From contig CAWDCE010000007.1 of the NCBI GenBank assembly GCA_963800725.1, positions 1-64,000 on the forward strand: a stretch of 64,000 nt of DNA. The letters are read 5' to 3'. Each line of letters starts with the position of its first letter. Positions within the stretch are counted from its first letter, which is position 1. Origin of the DNA: Bog-473 sp963800725 (GTDB taxonomy: Bacteria > Actinomycetota > Acidimicrobiia > Acidimicrobiales > RAAP-2). Below, piece by piece: positions 56,963 through 64,000 of this stretch. Position numbers and translations under genes: made by a program. The notes below the pieces were generated by a model. It was not told where the DNA came from. It did no database searches and was given only the letters and a program-made list of their open reading frames with translations.

Positions 56963-58214
56963 ATGGTCGATTTTGTCACTGGCTTGCGCTGTCGGGAATG
57001 TGGGCGACCTTTCCCCGCTGAAGCGCTGCACGTATGTGATTTCTGTTTCGGGCCGCTCGAGGTCGCCTATGACTACGAGCGCATCGCAGCCACGGTGACG
57101 CGCCGAGCGCATCGAGGCCGGGCCGCGCTCGATCTGGCGCTACCGCTATCTCCTGCCGGTCGACGACGAGCGCCCGGTCGACCTCGGGGCCGGATTCACG
57201 CCCTTGGTGTGCGCCGACCGCCTGGCCGCCGAGCTCGGGCTCGGTGAGCTGTGGATCAAAGACGACACCGCGAACCCGACCGGGTCCTTCAAGGACCGGG
57301 TGGTCTCGGTCGCCCTGACCAAGGCCCGCCAACTCGGTTTCAAAGTGGCCGCCTGCGCCTCGACGGGGAACCTGGCCAACTCGGTCGCCGCCCACGCGGC
57401 CCGGGCCGGGATGGAGTCGGTCGTGCTCATCCCCCACGATCTCGAAGCCGCCAAGGTGACGATGACCGCTATCTACGGCGGGACCGTCATTGCGGTCGAC
57501 GGGACCTACGACGACGTCAACCGGCTCTGCGCCGAACTTACCAGTGAGCGTCCGAGCTGGGCTTTTGTCAATGTCAACGTGCGGACCTACTACGCCGAGG
57601 GCTCCAAGACGCTCGCCTTCGAGATCGCCGAACAACTCGGATGGTCCGCCCCCGATCACGTGGTGGTGCCCATTGGCTCGGGGAGCCAGCTCACCAAGGT
57701 GGCCAAGGGGTTCGGTGAACTCGGCAAGGTCGGTCTGCTCGACGAAGTGCCCGAGGTGCGCATATCGGGGGCCCAGGCGAACGGTTGCGCACCGGTGGCC
57801 ACCGCATTCAAAGAGGGCACCGACGCCATCCGCCCGGTCAAGCCCAAGACCATCGCCAAGTCGCTGGCCATTGGGAACCCCGCCGACGGCTGGTATGCGC
57901 TCGACGCCATCCGCAAGTCCGGCGGCTCGTGCACATCGGTGAGCGACGCCGAGGTCGTCGACGCCATTGGCCTGTTGGCCCGGACCGAGGGGATCTTCGC
58001 CGAGACGGCCGGTGGCGTGACCATTGCGACCTTGGCCAAGCTCGCCGCCTCAGGGGCGATCCGCCCCGACGAGCGGGTCGTCGCCTTGGTGACCGGCCAC
58101 GGGCTCAAGACCGTCGAGGCCCTTTCCGCCCAAGGTCATCCGACCGCCACCATTCCAGCGACCCTCGAGGCGTTCGACGCCGCCTTGGCCGATCACGAAG
58201 AGAGCAGCTCATGA
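56963..58214 (+). CDS. metM: Threonine-synthase-family PLP enzyme, MetM-like homocysteine synthase (or ThrC); one frameshift
   Basis: Fold-type II PLP enzyme related to threonine synthase. N-terminal zinc-ribbon GLRCRECGRPFPAEALHVCDFCFG; PLP Lys in NPTGSFKDRVVSVAL; SGxGSQLTK-like GSGSQLTKVAKGFGELG and the phosphate-binding SLAIGNPADGWYAL. Frame changes near 57103 (one extra C) between ATVTR and ERIEAGPRSIWRYR; corrected 416 residues. Its leader carries a SAM riboswitch and the next gene encodes a MoaD-like carrier overlapping its stop. In Streptomyces the corresponding pair MetM/MetO makes homocysteine from O-phosphohomoserine and thiocarboxylated carrier, so that function is preferred over threonine synthesis. 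A plain thrC remains the alternative. Confidence 0.85.
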
Positions 58215-58487
58215 GCCAGACCACCGTCCGTATCCCGACCCAGCTGCGCACCCTTACCGGGGGCGGGGTCGGTCCAAGTCCAAGGAGCGACCGTCGGCGA
58301 GGCCCTCAAAGACCTCGACGCGGCCCATCCGGGCCTCGCCGAGCGCCTCTTCGACGACGACGGCGCCCTGCGCCGATTCGTCAATGTCTTCTTGGCCGAT
58401 GAGGACGTCCGCTTCCTCGATGGGCTTGCAACCCCAATTGAACCCGGGCAGACGCTGTCCATCGTCCCGGCGGTTGCGGGGGGCTGA
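58211..58487 (+). CDS. metO: MoaD/ThiS-like sulfur carrier protein, MetO/CysO-type (one frameshift)
   Basis: 91-residue ubiquitin-like sulfur carrier. Conserved blocks VRIPTQLRTLTGG, GATVGEALKDLDAAHPGL, RRFVNVFLADEDVRFLDGLATPI and a C-terminal IVPAVAGG, whose Gly-Gly would be thiocarboxylated; these match mycobacterial CysO. One G too many in the GGGGG run near 58265 breaks the frame after RTLTG. ATG 58211 overlaps the metM stop. With MetM it would donate sulfur to homocysteine; as a CysO relative it could feed cysteine synthesis instead. Confidence 0.88.
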
Positions 58488-58550
58488 CCAGGATTTTCCT
58501 CCATCTGACCCGGTACCGGGTTGCGTTTGGGTCCTGGGCGTGGTTTCCTA

Positions 58551-58577
58551 TTAGCACTCGACAGATGAGAGTGCTAA
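58551..58577. promoter_or_regulatory. CIRCE operator of groEL
   Basis: TTAGCACTC (58551-58559) and GAGTGCTAA (58569-58577) with a nine-base spacer match the CIRCE consensus exactly. HrcA binds it and represses the heat-shock gene. Confidence 0.95.
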
Positions 58578-58631
58578 CGGCCCAGACCGGGCCGGCAGAG
58601 AGAACTGCGCAACGATGGAGGAAATCACCAG

Positions 58632-60254
58632 ATGGCCAAGCTGATCGCATTCCAAGAAGAGGCGCGGCGAGGGCTCGAAACCGGCATGAACAAGCTGGCG
58701 GACGCCGTTCGCGTCACCCTCGGCCCCAAGGGCCGCAACGTGGTGCTCGACAAGAAGTGGGGCGCCCCCACCATCACCAACGACGGCGTCTCGATCGCCA
58801 AGGAGATCGACCTCGAGGACCCCTACGAGCGCATCGGCGCCGAGCTGGTCAAAGAGGTCGCGAAGAAGACCGATGATGTCGCCGGCGACGGAACCACCAC
58901 GGCCACCGTGTTGGCCTGGGCGATGGTGCGCGAGGGCCTGCGCAACGTGGCCGCCGGTGCCAACCCAATGTCGCTCAAGCGAGGCATCGAGGCGGCCGTC
59001 GAGACTGCGGTCACCTCCATTCACGCCATCTCCAAGGAGACCGAATCCAAGAGCCAGATCGCCCAGGTGGCCTCCATCTCGGCCGCCGACACCGAGATCG
59101 GCGAGATGATCTCAGAGGCCATCGACAAGGTGGGCCGCGACGGTGTCATCACCGTCGAGGAGTCCCAGACGTTCGGGATGGACATGGACCTCGTCGAGGG
59201 CATGCGCTTCGACAAGGGCTACATCGCCCCGTACTTCGTGACCGACCCCGAGCGCATGGAGGCCGTCCTCGAGGACGCGTACCTCCTCTTGGTTGGCACC
59301 AAGATCACCGCGGTGCGCGACCTGTTGCCGGTGCTCGAGAAGGTCATGCAGGGCGGCAAGCCACTCTTGATCATCGCAGAGGACGTCGAAGGCGAAGCAC
59401 TGGCCACCTTGGTGGTCAACAAGATCCGCGGCACCTTCCGCTCCGTTGCGGTCAAGGCACCGGGATTCGGCGAGCGCCGCAAGGCCATGCTCCAAGACAT
59501 CGCCATCCTCACCGGTGGCCAGGTCGTCACCGAAGAGGTTGGCCTGAAGCTCGAAAACGTGACCCTCGACCTGTTGGGTCAGGCCCGCAAGGTGGTCATC
59601 ACCAAGGACGAGACCACCATCATCGAGGGCAGTGGTTCGGAGAACGACATCAAGGGCCGCGTCAACCAGATCAAGACCGAGATCGAGAACACCGACTCGG
59701 ACTACGACCGCGAGAAGCTCCAAGAGCGTCTGGCCAAGCTTTCGGGCGGAGTGGCCGTCATCAAGGTCGGTGCCGCCACCGAGGTCGAGCTCAAAGAGAA
59801 GAAGCACCGCATCGAAGACGCCGTGTCCACCACCAAGGCCGCCATTGAAGAGGGTGTCGTCCCCGGTGGTGGGGTCGCGCTGCTGCGGGCCCAGGCCGCC
59901 ATCTTGGAGCGCGCCGAGAAGCTCGAGGGCGATGAGGCCACCGGGGCACGCATCGTGGCCCGCGCCGTCGAAGAGCCGCTCAAGCAGATTGCGGTCAACG
60001 CCGGCCTCGAGGGTGGCGTGATCATCGACAAGGTCCGCAACCTCAAGGGGGCCCACGGTCTCAACGCCGCCACCGGCGAATACGGCGACCTGTTCAAAGA
60101 CGGCGTCATCGACGCCGCCAAGGTGACCCGCTCGGCCCTGCAGAATGCCGCTTCGATCGCGGCCTTGTTCTTGACGACCGAAGCGGTCATCGTGGACAAG
60201 CCCGAAGAGGGCGGCGCCGGCGCCATGCCGGGCGGTGGGATGGAAGACTTCTAA
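58632..60254 (+). CDS. groEL: Chaperonin GroEL
   Basis: 60-kDa chaperonin of 540 residues. MAKLIAFQEEARRGLETG, VTLGPKGRNVVLDKKWGAPTITNDGVSIAKEIDLEDPYE, VAGDGTTTATVLA (ATP pocket), and a GG/M-rich tail GAMPGGGMEDF. No groES gene is beside it, as for the second groEL of actinobacteria. CIRCE lies 54 bases upstream. AGGAAATCACC near the start serves as ribosome site. Confidence 0.98.
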   Translation: MAKLIAFQEEARRGLETGMNKLADAVRVTLGPKGRNVVLDKKWGAPTITNDGVSIAKEIDLEDPYERIGAELVKEVAKKTDDVAGDGTTTATVLAWAMVREGLRNVAAGANPMSLKRGIEAAVETAVTSIHAISKETESKSQIAQVASISAADTEIGEMISEAIDKVGRDGVITVEESQTFGMDMDLVEGMRFDKGYIAPYFVTDPERMEAVLEDAYLLLVGTKITAVRDLLPVLEKVMQGGKPLLIIAEDVEGEALATLVVNKIRGTFRSVAVKAPGFGERRKAMLQDIAILTGGQVVTEEVGLKLENVTLDLLGQARKVVITKDETTIIEGSGSENDIKGRVNQIKTEIENTDSDYDREKLQERLAKLSGGVAVIKVGAATEVELKEKKHRIEDAVSTTKAAIEEGVVPGGGVALLRAQAAILERAEKLEGDEATGARIVARAVEEPLKQIAVNAGLEGGVIIDKVRNLKGAHGLNAATGEYGDLFKDGVIDAAKVTRSALQNAASIAALFLTTEAVIVDKPEEGGAGAMPGGGMEDF

Positions 60255-60280
60255 CCCCCACGCCGCCACCAACGTGTAAT

Positions 60281-60309
60281 GAAGAGAGCGCCCTCGGGGC
60301 GCTCTCTTC
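60281..60309 (+). terminator. Strong terminator hairpin after groEL
   Basis: GAAGAGAGCGCC and GGCGCTCTCTTC form a 12-bp perfect stem with a 5-base loop CTCGG 26 bases after the groEL stop. The U-tract is absent, as is common in GC-rich genomes. Confidence 0.75.
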
Positions 60310-60373
60310 GTGTCCGGGGAACCGCTGGGCGGGTTCGGTGGTCCGGATCTTCTGGCCGCGGGAAGGGGGTGCT

Positions 60374-60395
60374 CCGCCAGTCTCTACACTGGCGG
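60374..60395. promoter_or_regulatory. Perfect inverted repeat overlapping the hemQ start region
   Basis: CCGCCAGT and ACTGGCGG are an exact 8-bp inverted repeat with a six-base spacer, ending three bases before the hemQ GTG. TACACT (60385-60390) within it looks like a -10 element, which would give a leaderless transcript. A repressor site or mRNA hairpin are possible readings. Confidence 0.4.
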
Positions 60396-60397
60396 AC

Positions 60398-61093
60398 GTG
60401 CCCGACCCCGCCCCCTTGGTGCCTTCTGTGGGTTGGTCGGTACTGCACCTGTTCTGCTCGGTGCCGGCCGACCTCGACGTCGATGCCCTGCGCCAAGCGG
60501 TCAAAGCCGCCCAGGCCGACGACTACCAGGTGGTGGCGGCGGCGATCCTCGGCCACAAGGCCGACCTCGCCCTCATGGTGCTCGGGCCCGACCAGTGGCG
60601 GTTGCGCCAGTTCCAAAGTGCGGTGGTGGCGAGCGGGGCGGTGCCGGTCGCCTCCTACGTGTCGCTCACCGAGATCTCCGAGTACGCGGCCGGGGTCCCA
60701 GAGGCCATGCGCGAGGCCCGGCTGCATCCAACACTTCCCCCCGAGGGCAAGGCGGCGTTCTGTTTTTACCCAATGTCCAAGCGCCGAGAGGCGACGGACA
60801 ACTGGTACAGCCTCGATTTCGATGCCCGCAAGGAACTGATGATGGGGCACGGCAAGCTCGGCCGGACCTTCCACGGCCGGGTCGTCCAGGTGATTACCGG
60901 CTCGACCGGACTCGACGACTACGAGTGGGGCGTGACCTTGTTTGGGGTGCATCCCGACGATCTCAAGGATTGCGTCTATGAAATGCGGTTCGACGAGGCG
61001 TCGGCGCGCTACGCCGAGTTCGGGCCCTTTTACGTGGGGATGGTGGCCGAGCTCGATGCCGTGCTCGGTGCTGTTGGGCCCGTGTCCGTGTGA
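60398..61093 (+). CDS. hemQ: Coproheme decarboxylase HemQ (chlorite-dismutase fold)
   Basis: Final enzyme of the coproporphyrin-dependent haem pathway of Gram-positive bacteria, decarboxylating coproheme with H2O2. 231 residues; Tyr124 and Lys128 in FYPMSKRRE, NWYSL, the proximal His151 in MMGHGKLGRTFHG, and VYEMRFDEASARYAEFG are diagnostic. GTG 60398 is taken as the start; an upstream extension to 60338 is unlikely. Chlorite dismutase proper would have the same fold but different pocket residues. Confidence 0.94.
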   Translation: MPDPAPLVPSVGWSVLHLFCSVPADLDVDALRQAVKAAQADDYQVVAAAILGHKADLALMVLGPDQWRLRQFQSAVVASGAVPVASYVSLTEISEYAAGVPEAMREARLHPTLPPEGKAAFCFYPMSKRREATDNWYSLDFDARKELMMGHGKLGRTFHGRVVQVITGSTGLDDYEWGVTLFGVHPDDLKDCVYEMRFDEASARYAEFGPFYVGMVAELDAVLGAVGPVSV

Positions 61094-61928
61094 GCGGCGC
61101 CGCACAAGTGAGCGCATCCCTCGACGAACTGCGCGACAATTGCGCCGAATCGGCCGGGTGGTGGTCGCCTTTAGCGGGGGAGCGGATTCCGCGTTGCTGG
61201 CCAAGGTGGCGACGGACACGCTCGGGCGGGCCAACGTCTTGTGTGCAACCGCCCTGTCCCCGTCCCTCGCTCGCGCCGAAGCCGACGACTGCCGGGCGCT
61301 CGCTGACGAGTGGGATCTGCGCTGGGTCGGGGTGGAGACCAATGAGATGGACGACCCGCGCTACGTGGCGAACGGCGCCGATCGCTGCGCGCGGTGCAAG
61401 AGCGCCCTCATGGTCGCCCTCGGGCCCTTGGCGGAGCAGGAATCGGCTCGGGTGGTGCTCGGGGTCAATGTGAGCGACCTGTCGGACCACCGCCCCGGGC
61501 AGGCGGCCGCCGCCGCCGCCGGGGCAACGTTCCCGTTGGTCGACGCGGGGTTCACCAAAGTCGACATCCGCCACTGGTCCAAAGCGCTCGGATTGCGCAC
61601 CTGGGACAAGCCGGCCGCGGCCTGCTTGGCGTCACGGCTCCCCTACGGGACACCGGTGACCCTCGGCCGCCTGGCCGCCGTCGATGCCGCCGAAGCGGCG
61701 TTGCATGCGCTCGGATTCGCCCAACTGCGGGTGCGCCACCACGGGGTGGCGGCCCGCCTCGAGTGCGAACCCGAGGATTTCGGCGCCATCTTGGCCCAAC
61801 GAGACGAGGTCATCGCCGCCGTGCGCGCGGCCGGTTTCACCTACGTCGCTCTCGACCTCGCCGGTTTTCGATCGGGCAGCATGAACGAGCTGCTCGCCAC
61901 GTCGCAGACATCACCGGAGGGTGCATGA
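61090..61928 (+). CDS. larE: LarE-family ATP-dependent sulfur transferase, three-Cys type (one frameshift)
   Basis: Adenylates and thiolates the pincer-cofactor precursor of lactate racemase in LarE proteins. PP-loop AFSGGADSALLAKVA; DRCARCKSAL (CxxC); WDKPAAACLASRLPYGTPV with the sulfur-transfer Cys; RVRHHGVAARLE. Three cysteines, one CxxC plus this one, are the pattern of LarE proteins that hold a [4Fe-4S] cluster and use it as sulfur carrier. The frame changes near 61143 (one base missing) just before LRRIGRVVVAFSGG. GTG 61090 overlaps the hemQ stop. No larB or larC is present. Other PP-loop sulfurtransferases are possible. Confidence 0.85.
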
Positions 61929-62170
61929 GTCAAGTACAGGTACGGGTGAAGTTGACCTTCCCAGAGGCCCAGGTGCGCCGCCCGGTGCTTGCCACCTTGG
62001 TCCGCCGGTTCGATGTGGAGCCCGACATCCGCCGGGCCGACGTCGAAGAGCACCGGGGGTGGATCGTCTGCCTGATCAGCGGGGAGGCCGAACGGATCGA
62101 TGCCGCACTCGATTGGTTGCGCACCGAGGAGATCACCGTCGACCTGCTGGGCGACATCTTGGAGGGTTGA
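61925..62170 (+). CDS. Standalone NIL-domain protein
   Basis: 81 residues almost wholly a NIL domain (MSQVQVRVKLTFPEAQVRRPVL to EEITVDLLGDIL). NIL domains bind ligands, best known in the methionine importer MetN where they sense methionine, and also occur with ferredoxins. The ATG overlaps the larE stop, so expression is coupled. A role in sulfur metabolism is plausible. Confidence 0.8.
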   Translation: MSQVQVRVKLTFPEAQVRRPVLATLVRRFDVEPDIRRADVEEHRGWIVCLISGEAERIDAALDWLRTEEITVDLLGDILEG

Positions 62171-62197
62171 GGGGAAGAGCGCTGAGGGCCGAATCCC

Positions 62198-62389
62198 TCA
62201 GTTGGGCTGGTCGTCTTTGGGGGCGACATGCCAGCCGGCCTGGGAAACCCGGCGGGGTTCGTAGAACACACAGCCCTCGGGGCAGGCGAAGGGCAGCGGC
62301 TCGTTCGCGTCGACCTTGCAGCGTTCGAGGCGGTCGCCGCGCGGGGTCGTGCGCATGACGTAGTGGCGGCAATCCTCGTTGACGGGCAC
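62198..62389 (-). CDS. Small conserved Cys-containing protein
   Basis: 63 residues with cysteines in EDCRHYVMRTTPRGDRLERCKVD and ACPEGCVFYEP, a four-Cys pattern that could hold zinc or iron. I believe a family with this shape is common in actinobacteria, but I cannot name it. Divergent from the Nudix gene. Confidence 0.6.
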   Translation of the reverse strand: MPVNEDCRHYVMRTTPRGDRLERCKVDANEPLPFACPEGCVFYEPRRVSQAGWHVAPKDDQPN

Positions 62390-62434
62390 GACTCATTCTG
62401 GCCCATCGGGCGGGGCGCGGTAGCGTCATCCCCC

Positions 62435-63133
62435 GTGGATCGGACCGTCCCCCTCAAGACACTGCTGCGTTGGAGCGAGAGCCTTTCGGCTATCGCGCGG
62501 ACCGGGCTCGGCTTCACCGAGAGCCTCTATGAAAAAGAGCGCTTCGAAGAGATCCTCAAAGTCGCGGCCGACATCGCGGTCGAGGCCGATGACCGCGACG
62601 AGCAGGCGGTCGACGCCCACGGGCTGGTCCACGAGTGGCTCGATTCGGTAGGCAAGGGCGTGCCGGGCTATGTGACCCCCAAAGTGGCGGTCGGGGCGGC
62701 CGTCGGCAACGACCAGGGCGAGCTGTTGTTGATCCAGCGGGCCGACTCGGGCATCTGGCTGTACCCGACTGGTTGGTGCGACGTCGGCTACTCCGCCGCC
62801 GAGGTGGTCGTCAAAGAGGTGGAGGAGGAGACCGGGATCGAGGTCGAGCCCGTACGCCTGATCGCCGTGCTCGACGGGCTGCGGCTCGGGTTCACCCGTG
62901 TGCCGCTGTACTCACTCCTCTTTTACTGCCGCGCCGTCGGGGGCGAGCTCAAGGGCCACCCGCTCGAGACGTGTGATGTCGGTTGGTTCACCCGCGACGT
63001 GTTGCCCCAACCGATGGTCGGGGTGGAGCGCTGGGGCGAGCACGTTTTCGCCGCACTGGCCGGCGAGCGGCGTGACGTCCTCTACGACAGCGTGCGCCAA
63101 CCAATGTGGCGGGGCGACTCGAAGAGCGACTGA
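62435..63133 (+). CDS. Nudix hydrolase with N-terminal helical domain
   Basis: 232 residues. N-terminal helical domain VPLKTLLRWSESLSAIARTGLGFTE..YEKERFEEIL, then the Nudix fold from about residue 85 with GYVTPKVAVGAAVGNDQGELLLIQR. The Nudix box reads GWCDVGYSAAEVVVKEVEEETGI, with Tyr where the usual GES Glu would be and Lys for Arg, while the metal-binding EVEEE part is intact. Substrate unknown, probably a nucleoside diphosphate derivative. GTG 62435. Confidence 0.85.
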   Translation: MDRTVPLKTLLRWSESLSAIARTGLGFTESLYEKERFEEILKVAADIAVEADDRDEQAVDAHGLVHEWLDSVGKGVPGYVTPKVAVGAAVGNDQGELLLIQRADSGIWLYPTGWCDVGYSAAEVVVKEVEEETGIEVEPVRLIAVLDGLRLGFTRVPLYSLLFYCRAVGGELKGHPLETCDVGWFTRDVLPQPMVGVERWGEHVFAALAGERRDVLYDSVRQPMWRGDSKSD

Positions 63134-63567
63134 TGGACCTGTTCGTCACCGAGGCAACGTCGCTCGACGACGAATTGCACGATGCGGTCGTCCGCCTCGT
63201 CCCCCAACTCTCTTCGCAGGCCCCACCGAGTCGCACCCAACTCGCCCAGATCGTCGCTGACCCCGCCACCAAGCTCTTGGTGGCCCGGCGCGATTCGCAG
63301 ATCGTCGCCATGATGACGCTGGTGGTCTTTCGACTCCCGACCGGGGTGCGGGCCTGGGTCGAAGACGTCGTGGTCGACGAGTCAGCCCGCGGGGCGGGCG
63401 TGGCCGCCGCACTGATCACCGAGGCCGTGGCGTTGGCCGACCGCCTCGGTGCCCGCACCGTCGACCTGACCTCTCGTCCCGAACGCGAGGCGGCCAACCG
63501 GCTCTACGTGCGGCTCGGTTTCGAGCCCCGCACCACCAACGTGTACCGCCACCCGCTGCGCGGGTGA
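63133..63567 (+). CDS. GNAT-family N-acetyltransferase
   Basis: 144 residues; acetyl-CoA motif VVDESARGAGVAAALITEAVALA with RxxGxA, EDVVVDE, and LTSRPEREAANRLYVRLGFEPR. ATG 63133 overlaps the Nudix stop (TGATG) and its own stop overlaps the amidase (GTGA). Substrate unknown. Confidence 0.87.
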   Translation: MDLFVTEATSLDDELHDAVVRLVPQLSSQAPPSRTQLAQIVADPATKLLVARRDSQIVAMMTLVVFRLPTGVRAWVEDVVVDESARGAGVAAALITEAVALADRLGARTVDLTSRPEREAANRLYVRLGFEPRTTNVYRHPLRG

Positions 63568-64000
63568 GCACCTTCATCACCCGCTACGACACCGCGGGTC
63601 CCGGCGTGCGGCTGGCGGTCAAAGATCTGATCGACATGGAAGGAGAGATCACCACGGCCGGGTGCGCGGCGGTGGCCAAGCGGGCCACACCCGCCGCACG
63701 TGACGCCCTGTGCCTGCGCGGGGCGCGGGCGGCGCGGGCCCGCATTGTCGGCCGCACCAACTTGCATGAACTCGCCCTCGGGGTCAGCGGCGTGAACCCG
63801 TGGTTCGGCACGCCGGTCAATCCGCTCGACCCCGCCCTGGTGCCCGGCGGGTCGTCCAGCGGGTCGGCCGTGGCCGTGGCCAACGACGAGGCCGACGTCG
63901 CCTACGGCAGCGACACGGGGGGCTCGATCCGCATCCCCGCCGCGTGTTGCGGCATCGCCGGGCTCAAGACCACCTTCGCCCGGGTGCCCCTCGATGGGGT
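63564..64000 (+). CDS. Amidase-signature enzyme, 5' part (cut by the window end)
   Basis: First 145 residues of an amidase of the GatA/amidase-signature family. Catalytic Lys in VKDLIDMEG, the GGSSSGSAVAVA Ser pocket and GSDTGGSIRIPAACCG containing the Ser nucleophile are present. The N-terminus is about 60 residues shorter than that of GatA before the Lys, so it is more likely a small-molecule amidase than the GatA subunit. GTG 63564. Continues beyond 64000. Confidence 0.9.
   Translation, partial: MSTFITRYDTAGPGVRLAVKDLIDMEGEITTAGCAAVAKRATPAARDALCLRGARAARARIVGRTNLHELALGVSGVNPWFGTPVNPLDPALVPGGSSSGSAVAVANDEADVAYGSDTGGSIRIPAACCGIAGLKTTFARVPLDG

Noticed and set aside
56794..56979. Upstream extension of gpgS to 56979
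   Set aside because: It would overlap the SAM riboswitch and the metM start on the opposite strand; the residues there are not GpgS-like.
59112..60272. Long antisense open frame of 386 codons in groEL
   Set aside because: Shadow of groEL with no domain; the opposite strand codes for a certain protein.

Overview
The window is a high-GC, gene-dense chromosomal segment with many 4-bp stop/start overlaps and frequent GTG/TTG starts. The gene content (RshA/RsrA-type sigma and anti-sigma pair, CarD, HemQ, GpgS, a CYP142-like P450, the F420-associated Zn-protease family, and fol-pan-coaX-lysS-clpC-radA-disA-carD-ispD/F synteny) points to an actinobacterium, most likely a non-mycolate, deep-branching lineage such as Acidimicrobiia. 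That placement is inference; no 16S gene is present. I see no phage, IS element or CRISPR array.

Layout: 1-7.2 kb is housekeeping (proton-pumping pyrophosphatase hppA, topA-tmk-holB, tRNA-Thr). 7.5-17.3 kb is accessory: a GAF-SpoIIE phosphatase, an AI-2E-type exporter, a large-subunit catalase, a ferritin-like protein, and an uncharacterised set of GT2 glycosyltransferase, acyl-CoA-dehydrogenase-like protein, PIG-L deacetylase and NodS-like methyltransferase. 17.7-24.3 kb has a membrane protein, a CADD-type diiron protein (candidate p-aminobenzoate synthase), a peptidoglycan-precursor cluster pgeF-murL-murD2 that implies D-Glu made by epimerising the nucleotide precursor, and a MerR regulator divergent from a MaoC-type hydratase. 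24.3-29.5 kb is znuACB-zur and a CYP142-like P450 coupled to a short-chain dehydrogenase. 29.6-43.1 kb holds a SigR-like sigma/anti-sigma pair, a metalloprotease, a tilS-hpt fusion, and the folate, pantothenate, NAD and CoA genes ending in lysS. 43.2-53.1 kb runs polyprenyl synthase, clpC, radA, disA, carD, ispD, ispF, rlmB, mscL, tRNA-Thr. 53.2-64 kb has trehalose/glucosylglycerate genes (otsB, otsA, gpgS), a SAM riboswitch upstream of a threonine-synthase-family gene and a sulfur carrier gene (MetM/MetO-like), a CIRCE-controlled groEL, hemQ, a three-cysteine larE, a NIL protein, Nudix, GNAT and the start of an amidase.

How they fit: folE-folP-folB-folK need p-aminobenzoate, for which the CADD-like gene at 18.6 kb is a candidate source; panC/panD/coaX feed CoA and nadB/nadC feed NAD, both drawing on aspartate; the metM/metO pair would make homocysteine and is placed under SAM control by its leader. 

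Caution: about 20 conserved genes, many of them essential, are each interrupted by one or more single-base indels, several in homopolymers, confined to roughly 14.5-22.4 kb and 39.5-61.1 kb. I interpret these as sequence errors and have annotated the genes as whole CDSs, giving the shift positions.
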